This document shows, one piece after another, positions 35,009 through 45,328 of a stretch of 64,000 bases of DNA; position 1 is the first letter of the stretch; every line of letters starts with the position of its first letter. The notes beneath the pieces were generated by a model. It searched no databases. It was not told where the DNA came from and was given only the letters and a program-made list of their open reading frames with translations. This stretch comes from Pegoplata infirma (taxonomy: Eukaryota > Arthropoda > Insecta > Diptera > Anthomyiidae). Location: contig OY992536.1 in assembly GCA_963921195.1 (NCBI GenBank), positions 232,412,023 to 232,476,022 on the forward strand, in the 5' to 3' direction. The translations under genes were made by a program, and so were the position numbers.

Positions 35009-35958
35009 TACAGAAAAACATGTGTCCCATGAATTTCCGAATAGGTTCTATGGATAGCCCTATATGGAACTAAGAAAATTGTGTTTTTGGTTTTCCAGTT
35101 TTTTAAAAACTGGTCTTAGGAGGCTTGGTCAAATATTGGAAAAATGTTCAAATTTGTGCCGAGTTGCCTAAATATTTATCAAATTAAAACTGAATTCACC
35201 AAAATCTCAAAAAATTACATTCTTGTATAGTTTTGTATTGACTATCGACTAAATTTTTTTTTTAAAAAATTTTTAAAATTGATTCTGAAATTTTCCATTT
35301 TTTAAAAAGGACAATTAATCAAAAATCCGGCCACTATTTTTTTTAAATTTTTTTATTTTGAAAGTTTCGATGTTTTTCTATCTACACAAAAAAATTCAAG
35401 CATGTGTTTTTCGTTTTTTCGAGAAAATCGCATTTGAATTTCAAACAATTTAGTAATTTGCTTGTATTTTTTTGGTTCAACATAGCGTATGAGTAACATT
35501 TATGCAAATATTTAATATACATTCGCCATGTTAAAACAAGAAAATACATCAAATTACAAAATTGTTATGAAATTTAATATTTAAATCATCAATTTTTCAA
35601 TCATCTAACAATAAATAAAGAGAAAAATTTAAAAAATTTAATAATATTGACTTATTTATTTTTATTGACTAAACAACAATAGTAGTTAAAAATAGTAAAA
35701 ATTAAAAAATAAATATTTTCGTCGATCATTTTGCTCTTTTTTTTCTTCTGTGTATTCAGATCTCAATGTCAAGGGAAAGTTTTGATCTTAAACAGTTCTC
35801 AATCTAAAATTTCAACTATAATTCTTTATGTGTGTTAAGGTTTGCGAGTTTGTGTGTGTTTGTCAACATTTTTTATGTAAAATTTTGTATCTTTTTAATT
35901 TATTCATAATTTTTGTATTTTTTGCGTTTTAATGTAATTAGTGTGTGTGTGTTTGGAA
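35009..35958. other. Stretch with no supported gene
   Basis: A+T-rich sequence, with a TTTTTTAAAAATTTTTAAAA-like block near 35250 and a GTGTGTGTGT run just before the hAT at 35959. No feature is supported. Confidence 0.4.
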
Positions 35959-36718
35959 TAGGGCTTCCAATCGGGATTGAGTTTTCTTAATCTCGGTATT
36001 CGGGATTGAAGAAATTTTTTCGGATTTTGAATACCGGGATTAGTGGGATTTTTTGAAAATTTTCGGGATTTTGTCTCATTGTTATAACTTTTAGCAGCTT
36101 TTTTTCAATATTATATTTATAATTTACCGTATGGTCACTTGATTTGAATCTGAGTCTGAGAGTGAATGATTTTCATTTCAATCATGTGATTGTGAGTGAG
36201 CACAAGTTAAAAAAAATATATCTTTTTTTGTGATTTGACTTTTTTTCAATAAAAACTGCTTTTTTTATTTCTTGTAAAAACCCGAGTAAAAATGTTTAGA
36301 TATAATCTTCACATCTTAGTCGAGATTTAAAAGATCAGTACTGATCTGAGTAAGATCGGTACTAATCTGAGATTTTGAAAGATTAGTACTGATCCGAAAA
36401 ATGGATCGCTAAGATAAGATCAGTTTTAATCGGACGGATACAATGTCATCCAAAAAATGGGTTTATATAATTAAATAAAGACAATTTTCGGATGAAATTG
36501 TATCCGTCCGTTCATATTTTACACAAGTAATTGAAAAAAAAATATGAAAATAATAAAAAAAAAATAAATCAGGATCCTTGGATTGAAAATCAGAAATTCC
36601 GAGATTTTGCCAAATCCCGAAAATCCCGGTATTCATCTTATCCCGAAAATCTCGGGATTCACCTTATCCCGAAAATCCCGGGATTTCCGAAATTGTAATT
36701 CTGGGATTGGAAGCCCTA
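35959..36718. mobile_element. hAT-like element (TIR TAGGGCTTCCAATC)
   Basis: TIRs are TAGGGCTTCCAATC and GATTGGAAGCCCTA. Flanking 8-mers are GTTTGGAA (35951-35958) and ATTTGGAT (36719-36726), identical over the central six bases. Subterminal words TCGGGATT and AATCCCGAAAATCCCGGG are repeated near both ends, as in the element at 11122. An inner dyad pairs CGGACGGATACAATGTCATC with GATGAAATTGTATCCGTCCG (about 36431-36513). Non-coding. Confidence 0.8.
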
Positions 36719-36826
36719 ATTTGGATATTACAATTTATATTATTAGCATAAAACATGTGTCAATGTATTTTAGCACTTTTGTTTACATTTATTTATTTTT
36801 TTGTTCTTTTTATAAACATTATGGTA

Positions 36827-37222
36827 CACTCAAAGAATTATGTAGGTAAATTCCACTGAATATTCACTTAAAACAAATGAAATTTTATTTAAAAACCATT
36901 CCACTGTTTTTTCATTTAAAATAAAAACACATTACAGTCAATTTTAAATGTTAATTTAATGACTAACCAAAACATTAAAAAACTAGTGAATATTCAGTTA
37001 TTTTGTATTGAAAAACAGTAAAACTATAGAATAAATATTTTACTGCCGAAATTAAATGTAACAGAAAATTCGTTTTTAATACAGTAAATATTTTTTTTTA
37101 AACTACAGAAACAGTAAAAAAATTAAATCCTTTATAAAATAAGTGATTTTTCTTTTAAAATGACTTTACTGATTAATTTTTAAAATAACCTACAAACAGT
37201 TAATGACATAATTTTCTTAGTG
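36827..37222. mobile_element. Small CACTC-type MITE, copy C6
   Basis: Left end CACTCAAAGAATTATGTAGG, right end GACATAATTTTCTTAGTG, with TA on both sides (36825-36826, 37223-37224). The interior (AAAACAGTAAAACTATAG, CAGTAAATATTTT) is unrelated to C1-C5. About 0.4 kb and non-coding. Confidence 0.82.
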
Positions 37223-37224
37223 TA

Positions 37225-37731
37225 GGGAAAAAATCAGAAGTTTTTTTTTTCTTTAACAACAGTGCAAACTAAACAAAAGATTTGTGCCTGTTTTGGAGCC
37301 CCCTAAAAGGTACATAGTAGATCACTGATCGATTTGAAAACATTCTATGAATGTTTATGTGTCTGTCCGTCCGTATTTGGAGAACTAAAAGCACTAGACC
37401 CCTTAAACTTTTCATGAGCAGTCATAGGCGGTTTAAATTTAAAAGTGACTAAAAACAGACCAGGGATCAAAATGTTTTCCTTTAAAGAGCTACCTCAACC
37501 TCTGAAAACATAATTTTTTTACAAGTCTTTTGTATTATTGTTTAACAAACTAAAAATTTTTATGTCAGAAGAAGTTGGTAAATAAAATATAAGGTAGCAA
37601 AAAATTGCGTAAAATCAATTCCTTGTTCGTTTTTCCGCGTCAAGAAAGCCCGTAATTTTTACCAGAAGTTTAAAATAGGAGGTTTGCTACAAAGATTTAT
37701 TTTAAATGCATAGATATTTTTTTGGGATTTT
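37225..37731. other. E-like and C-like remnants, no gene
   Basis: GTGTCTGTCCGTCCGTATTTGG followed by GAGAACTAAAAGCACTAGAC (37350-37400) is the body of a hairpin-type element without its ends. CGTAATTTTTACCAGAAG and AAAATAGGAGGTTTGCTAC near 37650 are C-family words. Both are old fragments. Confidence 0.45.
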
Positions 37732-38015
37732 CAAGGGAAGTATCTTAACCCTTATGAACCCATTTGCCTGAAACTTAAAATATATATAAACGAGACAATC
37801 GGCCATATCAATGTTTCAAAATTTCGTTGTCCCCTTATGAAACAAGGTGGACCTCCGGGAAAATTTCGATAACTCCCGAACTAACAGGAATACTATCTAG
37901 AACAAAAATACATGTCGACTCAAATTTAATAAAGATTATTTCGTATTCATATGGACATCGTAGCTCTATGTATAAATACCCCCCAAAATTAACACATTTT
38001 CATGAAAGACGTATT

Positions 38016-39533
38016 CAGTGTTGGTAGTCAAAAACGGCTAAATTCATTCGAAAAAACGGCTAAAAAACGGCTAAAAAATGGCTAAAAAAAGGCTAAAATT
38101 TTCGTTTAAGTTTTACACATAAAATTAAATAAAAAGATCTTATGTTATATATTTGGAACGGGTTTGACTTATTCTAGATAAAAACTAGAGTTCAAAACAG
38201 TTTTCCAATGATTTACCATTTTTTAAATGCAGAAACAAAAAACAATTTTTTTTTAGTTATTTTTGTTTGAAAAAAAAATGTGGTAAAATTTTTTGTTGCA
38301 AATTATTAGGGATGAGATTTTCATGCACTAAAAAATCTAAAATATGCGCTAAAAAGTTCAAAATATGCACTAAAAAAACTTAAAATATGCACTAAAAAAA
38401 ATGTGTACAATAAAAATCGTGTTTTCATAGGAAAAACTTCTTAAAAAGCAGAAAAAACAACGCCGGGTTTAAATAGTAACATTTAAAACTATATAAATTT
38501 TTTTTTTCAGAAATTATGAAAATAAATTAAAAAAATAATTAAAAAAGAATTTAAAAAAAAAAAAATTTTTTATTTTCAAAATTAATTTTTAAAATTTAAA
38601 ATAGTTTTTGAAAAAAATAAATTTCAATTTGCGTTTTTGCTAATGTATGCCAAAATATGCAAAAATATGCACTTAAAAGTCGGAAATATGCAGAAAATAT
38701 GCATTTAAAATCAAAATATGTAAAAATATGTATTTTCACCAAAATATGCAAAAATATGCAAAAACAAATCGATGCCATTTTAACGCAAATTTCTTGATTC
38801 GGAAAGATAATTGGTCGATATCGTTTTTATACTGTCTACAAAAAACATGCATTTGCATGGAAATCTCATCCCTACAAATTATTATTTTTTTTTTTTGAGT
38901 GTGAAAAATTTTTTTATTTAATTTTTTATAGTAAAAAAACACTGCACTGTGTATATTTATTTTTGGCTTTCTTTTGGAAGTTGGCGCATTTGCAACACGT
39001 GAATTCTAGGTAAAACTTTTTACTCCAGGAACCGCTTTCGCTGAAACCTGACGTGAAGAAAGACAAAAATATATATGCCAAGATTCAGCTACCAGTCTTT
39101 AAGTTGAGTTTCGAACGTTAGTGTATTTTTAACAGAGAAACTGGCATCACTAGATCGTCGAAGATTTAGTATAATGTTAATGGTATGAATATGACCAAAA
39201 TATCCGTTGTTTGATTCCAGACTAGAACTAATTAAAATTCATATACATTTGTGAAAAACAAATACCTACTAACAAACTTAAACCTTCAGACTATATAGAA
39301 TTGGAGCCTGTGCTTGATCTGTACTAACAAAACAACCAATTTTCTCTTTCTTTTAGTATAAAAAACACTAAAAATGACTTTTAAATTAAAAAACTCAAAA
39401 ATGGCTAAAAAACTGCTAAAATAATTTCGAAAATGGCTAAAAAAACGGCTAAGAGCTAAATGCATTTTTCTCCGGCTAAACGAGTTCAAAAGGAGCTAAA
39501 TCTAGCCGGAAAATGGCTAAAATGGCAACACTG
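38016..39533. mobile_element. hAT-like element with CAGTGTTG ends
   Basis: Ends CAGTGTTGGTAGTCAAAAAC and AAAATGGCAACACTG are the typical hAT form. The exact 8-bp duplication GACGTATT flanks it (38008-38015, 39534-39541). The left and right edges repeat CGGCTAAA words (ACGGCTAAAAAACGGCTAAA; ATGGCTAAAAAAACGGCTAA). A smaller hAT sits inside at 38307-38874. Removing it, the host G text continues in the order seen in G1. No transposase frame. Confidence 0.92.
38307..38874. mobile_element. hAT-like MITE (TAGGGATGAGATTT), nested
   Basis: TIRs are TAGGGATGAGATTTTCATGC and GCATGGAAATCTCATCCCTA. The 8-bp duplication CAAATTAT is exact (38299-38306, 38875-38882). The interior is packed with ATATGCAAAAATATGCA words near both ends, probably subterminal transposase sites by analogy with other hAT elements. 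It is inside the CAGTGTTG hAT, so it is the younger insertion. Confidence 0.93.
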
Positions 39534-39762
39534 GACGTATTTAACGAAGCCAAACTTTTACAAGGTTATGCCGCCGTAGGATAGGCATTAAAAAAACCTT
39601 TCTTCTCATATGTAAACATTATATAGTTTTTTAAAAAGAAATGACTGAAAAATCCAAAAAACGATTTTTTCGCCATTTTTTTACCCATGTTTGGAACCCC
39701 TAAATACCCGATATGGCCAATAAGCCGAGACACCCCAACCTCAGAATTGTCTCTTTTATATA

Positions 39763-41645
39763 TGGGGTATTCCATGTCATCGGACACTTTGAAATTTTTT
39801 TTTTTTTTAGATTTTCCCAACTTGCTTGCAGTTTTTAGTACCCTTTGAAAACTCCTTCGTGGTAAATTTTCAGATTTTTTTGATGACCCGTTCAAAAGAT
39901 ATCGAATTTTTAAAAATTGGTAGTTTGTTCCTTGACTCGAACTTCTTTTAATCATAACTTCTTCAATAATGGTCCAAATTTCAAATTTTTTTTCTTCAAA
40001 ATTATTGTTTTTTTACGTGCTTTTAAAAAAAACTCCCAAAAAATTCTCAAAAGCGCTCTAGTATGCGATTTTTGAGTTTTAAAATTTAAATCTCATTTTT
40101 GAAAATGTTTGTACTCTTCGATTTTTTTGAAATTTTTTTGTGTAAAACTTCTATCGATTCTACAAATTTTTTGCCCAGGAGGATCGTGGGATAACGATTA
40201 TTACTATTTAAAAAAAAAAAAATATTGTAATTTTGCAATCTTAAAATTATTTCTACTGCTCCAATGGTGCATCATAGAGGGGTCATTTGTAACACCGACC
40301 CCCATTAATTTTTACGTCTTAACATTTCTTCGGAACAAATTAATACCCTATCTCCAATTTCAAAGGGGCTCCCACACAAAACGACATTTTCTAAAATTTG
40401 CTCCAACCGCTCTAACTGCCCTAAACATTTTCTCTGAACACACCTACCCTCTATCTTTAACTGTTAAGCCTACTTAGGGAGTGGAGATAGGGTGTAGGCA
40501 TGTTTTAAAAAAATGTTGTAGGGTAAAAATAAATGGGGTCGGTCTCACTAATGACCCCTCTTCGACACACCATTGGACCTGTAGAATTAAATAAAACAAA
40601 TTTACAAAAAATAAAAAATAAATGTATTGGGAACGCCTTAACAGTTAAAGATAGAGGGTACACTCAAAATAATTCTACAGTAAAAAGTTAAGTAAGTGAT
40701 ATTGTACTTAAATCTACTAATAAGTTACTAATTACCAGTAGTACAGTAGTTTTTTAGTATCTTAAAAGTACTAAAATTAGTAATTTTTACTGGTTTTGAA
40801 TAATATTAGTAAAAAAATTTAGTATTGATTACCAACGCCTGCACTAGATCATTTTGGACTAAAAAATTAGTACTTTAGTTAAATTTTTAGTTATGAATAC
40901 CCACGTTTTTTTTTGAGTGTAGGTGTGTTCAGAGAAAATGTTTGGACTAAAAAATATTGTGGGTCGGTCATACATTTTGTTGCTCTAAGAGCACTATTAG
41001 AGCAGTTAGAGCGGTTGGAGCAAATTTTAAAAAATGTCGTTTTGTGTAAGAGCCCCCTTAGAAATTGGAGATAGAGTATTAGTTTGTTCCAAAAAAATGT
41101 TAAGACGAAAAAATTAATGGGGTCGGTCTTATAAATGACACCTCTATGGCGCACCATTGGAGCAGTAAAAATGATTTTAAGATTGCAAAATTACAATAAA
41201 TTTCTTTCAAAAAATTTTTAAAAATAGTAAAAATTGTTATCCCTGGGCAAAAAAATTGTAGAATCGATAGAAGTTTTACACAAAAAAATCGAAGAGTACA
41301 AACATTTTCAAAAATGAGATTAACATTTTAAAACTTAAAAATCGCATACTAGAGCGCTTTTAAGAATTTTTTGGGATTTTTTTTTTAAGCACGTAAAAAA
41401 AACAAAATTTTTGAAGAAAAAAATATGAAATTTGGAACATTATTGAAGAAGTTATGAGTAAAAGAAGTTTGAGTAAAGGAACAAACTACCAATTTTTAAA
41501 AATTCGATATCTTTTGAACGGGTCATCAAAAAAATCTGAAAATTTACCACTAGGGAGTTTTTGAAGGGTACTAAAAACTGTAAATAAATTGGGAAAATCT
41601 AAAAAAAAAATTTTCAAAGTGCCCGATTTGACATGGAATGCCCCA
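39763..41645. mobile_element. Kilobase palindromic element F2 (TGGGGTATTCC ends)
   Basis: The left arm starts TGGGGTATTCCATGTCATCG and the right arm ends TGACATGGAATGCCCCA, with TATA on both sides (39759-39762, 41646-41649). Arms pair over most of their length (AACTCCTTCGTGGTAAATTT with its inverse near 41545; CACCGACCCCCATTAATTTT with its inverse near 41120). A C-family MITE (40661-40919) lies in the right half. The host G2 sequence resumes cleanly afterwards. Confidence 0.87.
40661..40919. mobile_element. Small CACTC-type MITE (C7) inside F2
   Basis: Left end CACTCAAAATAATTCTACAG, right end CACGTTTTTTTTTGAGTG, TA on both sides (40659-40660, 40920-40921). The opposite arm of F2 keeps the empty site: CACACCTACCCTCTATC near 40439 is the complement of GATAGAGGG-TA-GGTGTG. 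So this MITE came in after the F2 palindrome existed. 259 bp, with TTACTAAT/ATTAGTA words inside. Confidence 0.92.
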
Positions 41646-41697
41646 TATATTTTACGTTTCATTCAAATCGGTTCATAAGGGTTAAGATACTTCCCTG

Positions 41698-41906
41698 TTT
41701 AGAAAATTTTTAAATTTGTAAAGATTTTTTTTTTTCAAATTCGTTTGTATCAAAAGCCAAAAAAAATATCCTTTAAGCCATGTGCAGAATTTAAATAAAA
41801 ACTTAGCGGTTGAGTGCCTATCCGAATTTTGTTGTTTGCTATTTACGGAAAATATTTGCTGTACGCAAACATCCTTTTTTACGTTTCTTATAACTAGAAG
41901 TAATTA
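41698..41906. other. Short spacer with no supported feature
   Basis: A+T-rich text between G2 and the PIF-like element. No gene or terminus. Confidence 0.35.
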
Positions 41907-42554
41907 CACAGCTCAACAAGAAAATGCGTATTGGATTCTGCTAAGTGATTTGGATGGTGTCTGTTGCGCTGACTCCAAATCTGGAGCCCAAATTTGTCTA
42001 TCACATCAGGATTTTGATTAATTCGCGGTTAAAGGGGCGAAAAAGGACATTTTTGACCCTTTTTAAAAGCTTATAAAATAATATCCTGACATGCAAATGA
42101 CTTGGTATCAAGCTCATTCGAAAGCCTGTAATTTTCTCTTAAAGATAAGATAAAATGTTCTAAAAATTTAATTTTCTAAAATGATAAAAAAATCATTAGC
42201 AAAAAACCATCCATTTTTTCAATATTTTGTTTATTTACACAGTGTTTTTTAACAAATTTCCATACAAATTTTAGAAAATTAAATTCCTAGAAGATTCGAT
42301 CTTGTCTAAAAGAGAAAATTACACACTTTCGAATGAGCTAGATACCAAGTCATTTGCATGTCAGGATCTTATTTTATAGGCGTGCAAAAATGGTCAAAAT
42401 GGGCATTTTTTGACACTTTAACCGCGATTTTCTCAAAATTGTGACGTGATAGAAAAATTTGAGTGACCGTTTTGGAATCGGGGCACCAAACCCTATCAAC
42501 TTTTTTTGGTTTCATCCAAAACGCAGCGACAAACCTCAGATTTGTAGAGCGGTG
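41907..42554. mobile_element. PIF/Harbinger-like foldback, short copy
   Basis: Ends are CACAGCTCAACAAG and TTGTAGAGCGGTG with TTA at both sides (41904-41906, 42555-42557). Arms pair: CCTGACATGCAAATGACTTG with CAAGTCATTTGCATGTCAGG, and AAAATTTAATTTTCTAAAAT with its inverse. TCCAAATCTGGAGCCCAAAT and AATTCGCGGTTAAA match the longer copy at 27566. About 0.65 kb, non-coding. Confidence 0.82.
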
Positions 42555-42557
42555 TTA

Positions 42558-43304
42558 TCTTTTTAACCATGTACAAAACTTGTATAAAATTACAGAGATA
42601 CTCTGCTGAGCTAGCAGAAAATACCATAGATTTCCAACCAGCAAGATTTTTTGTTATTTTACGAAGAAAACTCTGTAAAATGATTTCGATAAAAACAAAA
42701 ATGTAAATTTACAGAATTATCTGTAAAATATTGATAAAACCGAAAAGAATTTTACAAAAAAAACTCTGTAAATTTATAAAATTTTAGTTAAATGCATTTT
42801 ATTAGTAAAACTTTTCTGCTTCAAAAACATTAATTAAAATTAAAAAAAATTTAATTCATTAAAATTAAAAATTTGTTAAATTTGCACGCTTTAATGCTTC
42901 CAACTTGTATATTGACTTTTTTATTTTTGTGAAAATTACGAGTTTTTAACGAGTAACTCCAATGTTACAAAATTTTGTTTTCCGATAGCAAGAAAATACA
43001 ATGTATTTTTTTTAAATCTGTATTTCAACAGATAACTTTGTCAAATATCAAATTGAGATTACAGTCATTTTACAGAGTATTTAACAGATTAATTATTTTG
43101 AGTGTAAAAAACAGGTTTGAAAATGTTTCTACATGTGTTTTGCATGCTGAGTTCGAATGTGTCCTTGGAAATGGCCTATCGCTAGTTTTTGAGATATGTG
43201 TTTGAAAATTGCGAAAATCGAATAACTGTGCTGTTTTCACATTTAGGTGCAAATATCTTAAAAACTAAAAGCAATAGGCCAGTTCAAAGGTCGTATTCAA
43301 ACTC
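42558..43304. mobile_element. C-like remnant and spacer
   Basis: GCAAGATTTTTTGTTATTTTACG (about 42642), CTCTGTAAAATGATTTCG and a right end ATTATTTTGAGTG at 43092-43104 suggest an old CACTC-type copy with a lost left terminus. 43110-43304 is single-copy-like text without a supported gene. Confidence 0.4.
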
Positions 43305-43825
43305 ACAAGGGAAGTCTACCTAGTGTCACCCGCGGATCTTTATCGAATTGGTTTTATTTTGTAGAGCAGAAAAAATAAAGGGACACGTTTTTTTTTTTAG
43401 CGGCCCAAATTCATATTTAGGGTATAAAAAGGAGGGGAGAAGACAAGGCCATTTTTCAGTTTTTTTCGTTTATCTCCTATATTATGCAAAGAAACCTAGT
43501 CATGTTACATACCAAATGAAAGGTCTTTGGAAAACCTATCTACGTGTGCTAAGAACGTGTCCAAAAATGCACAACTTTTCGTCGTATTGAGTAAAATACT
43601 AAAATGTTAGGTATTTTATTTTTCTTTGGCCCGTTGTTAGCACCACGAGATAGGTATTTTTAATACCTTTAATCTGATGCTACACATGCCTATATTAATT
43701 TTGTCGAACCCCCCTAAAATGAGTTTGGGCCGCTAAAAAAAATACGTGTCGAATTAATTTTCGTTCTTAACAATATATCCAAATTTCACGAAGATCGGAT
43801 GGTGACACCAGGGAGACTTCCCTTG
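43305..43825. mobile_element. CAAGGGAAGTC foldback (G-like subfamily)
   Basis: Left end CAAGGGAAGTCTACCTAGTG, right end GGGAGACTTCCCTTG, TCA on both sides (43302-43304, 43826-43828). The dyad continues through GTGTCACC and GGTGACAC, ACACGTTTTTTTTTTTAGCG and its inverse near 43735. Its first nine bases equal those of G1/G2, but the interior differs. A short frame over it (43348-43590) shows no domain. 0.52 kb. Confidence 0.85.
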
Positions 43826-43828
43826 TCA

Positions 43829-44602
43829 GTAAAAAACATTTTAAAACAACATATCCAAATTTTAAGAAAATCGGTATTCGCCCATTGAAGTTCTCTCTTG
43901 AAAGTGGAGCTTATAAAAAATTATATTTTTCCGATTTTTAGATTCATTACCTTCAAAACTATAAAAATCAAAATTATTAAAGCTTGCTCTCAATTCGAAA
44001 ATCGCACTTTTTAACCCACTTATTTTTGCTGTAACTATAATTATGATTATCATAATCGTAAATTACAATAGAGCTATCATCATATCCATCCATTACATCA
44101 TTAGCATAATCACTATCAGAATGTACAAAAAAAAAAGTGTGGACAAAAATTACAAACATTAGCGCACTGGTTAAAAATCACTATAAATGGTGGTTTAAAC
44201 TAATTACATACTTGAACATATGAACATATTTCTGGAAATTTTGTTGTTAAAAATTTATGTTTGTATATATTTTTTTTACAATAAAACTTTTTAATTACAA
44301 ACATGGAAATTAGGAGTTAAAAAAAAAATTACTACACATGTATAAATATTCGTTTTTAGCACTCATTTCAAACGATAAATAACTAAAACTTATTATTTTT
44401 GCATTTTTATTTTTTAAGTGTGGTATACATAGAAAAATTTAAGTGGCTTAAAAACATAACTAAGGTCTCCCAGGACATGCAAGATTTTAAAAGTACTTAA
44501 ATGGACCACCTTTTCTTAAAAGGTGACAGAAACTACCATAAAAGCCTTAATGGGAGGTGGATAACTTTGTTCGTAGTGTTTAGAATTTCATGCGTTTTTT
44601 TT
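43829..44602. other. Stretch with no supported gene
   Basis: CATATCCAAATTTTAAGAAAATCGG near 43849 partly repeats text at 43776-43799 and may be an extension of the neighbouring family. An ATTATGATTATCATAATCG short dyad lies near 44040. Nothing else is supported. Confidence 0.4.
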
Positions 44603-45328
44603 AACATGATAATGTTTTTAGGCTGGTGTCTAATTTTAAAAAAGTGCAGGACGCCACCTCAGTTTGACTATATAAGCTAACGATTAACGAAAAAGAAAAC
44701 AAGAATTACTATTTTCATTTTCTTAAAACCAAAAATTTTTATAACTTGGGTTTGTAACTTGGATAATAATTCACCTCGTGGTGAATAAAACCGTTTTTCG
44801 CTAGCTGGTGAATAAAAAGTAACATAATTATTTAAAAAAAAAAAATTTTTTTTATATTAAATTTTTTTTTTTCACCAAATTTTTTTTTCCATCAAATTTT
44901 TTTTTTCATCAAACTTTTTTTCATCAATTTTTTTTTTCATCAAACTTTTTTTTATAATTTTTTTTTATCGCATTTTTTTTCATCAATTTTTTTTTATCAA
45001 CATTTTTTTTCCATATTTTTTTTTGTTTTTTCATGAAATTTTTTTGTTTTTTCATGAATTTTTTTTTCATAAATTTTATTCATTAGTTATATTTTTCATC
45101 AATTTTTTTTCATAAATTTTTTTTTATCATATTTTTTTTCATCAATTTTTTTTCAACAAATTTTTTATCAAGTTTTTTATTATCAATTTTTTTCTCACCA
45201 AAAAAATTTTTTTTTTTCATATTTTTTTTCATAAATTTTGTTTTACATCAAAAATTTTTCTTTTCATCAAAAATTTTTTTCATAAAAATTTTTTTTCACC
45301 AAAAATTTTGGGTTCATTAAATTTTTTT

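Larger units (their letters stand above)
37732..41697. mobile_element. CAAGGGAAG foldback G2, host of a deep insertion nest
   Basis: Left end CAAGGGAAGTATCTTAACCC, right end GGTTAAGATACTTCCCTG (one T lost), flanked by TTT on both sides. The G body is split into 37732-38015, 39534-39762 and 41646-41697, which together match G1 in reverse. Inserts are a hAT at 38016-39533 (itself holding 38307-38874) and F2 at 39763-41645 (itself holding 40661-40919). Without inserts the element is close to G1 in length. Confidence 0.85.

Noticed and set aside
39566..39955. A 129-codon open frame on the minus strand
   Set aside because: It crosses from the G2 body into the F2 left arm, so it is a chance fusion of two non-coding elements.
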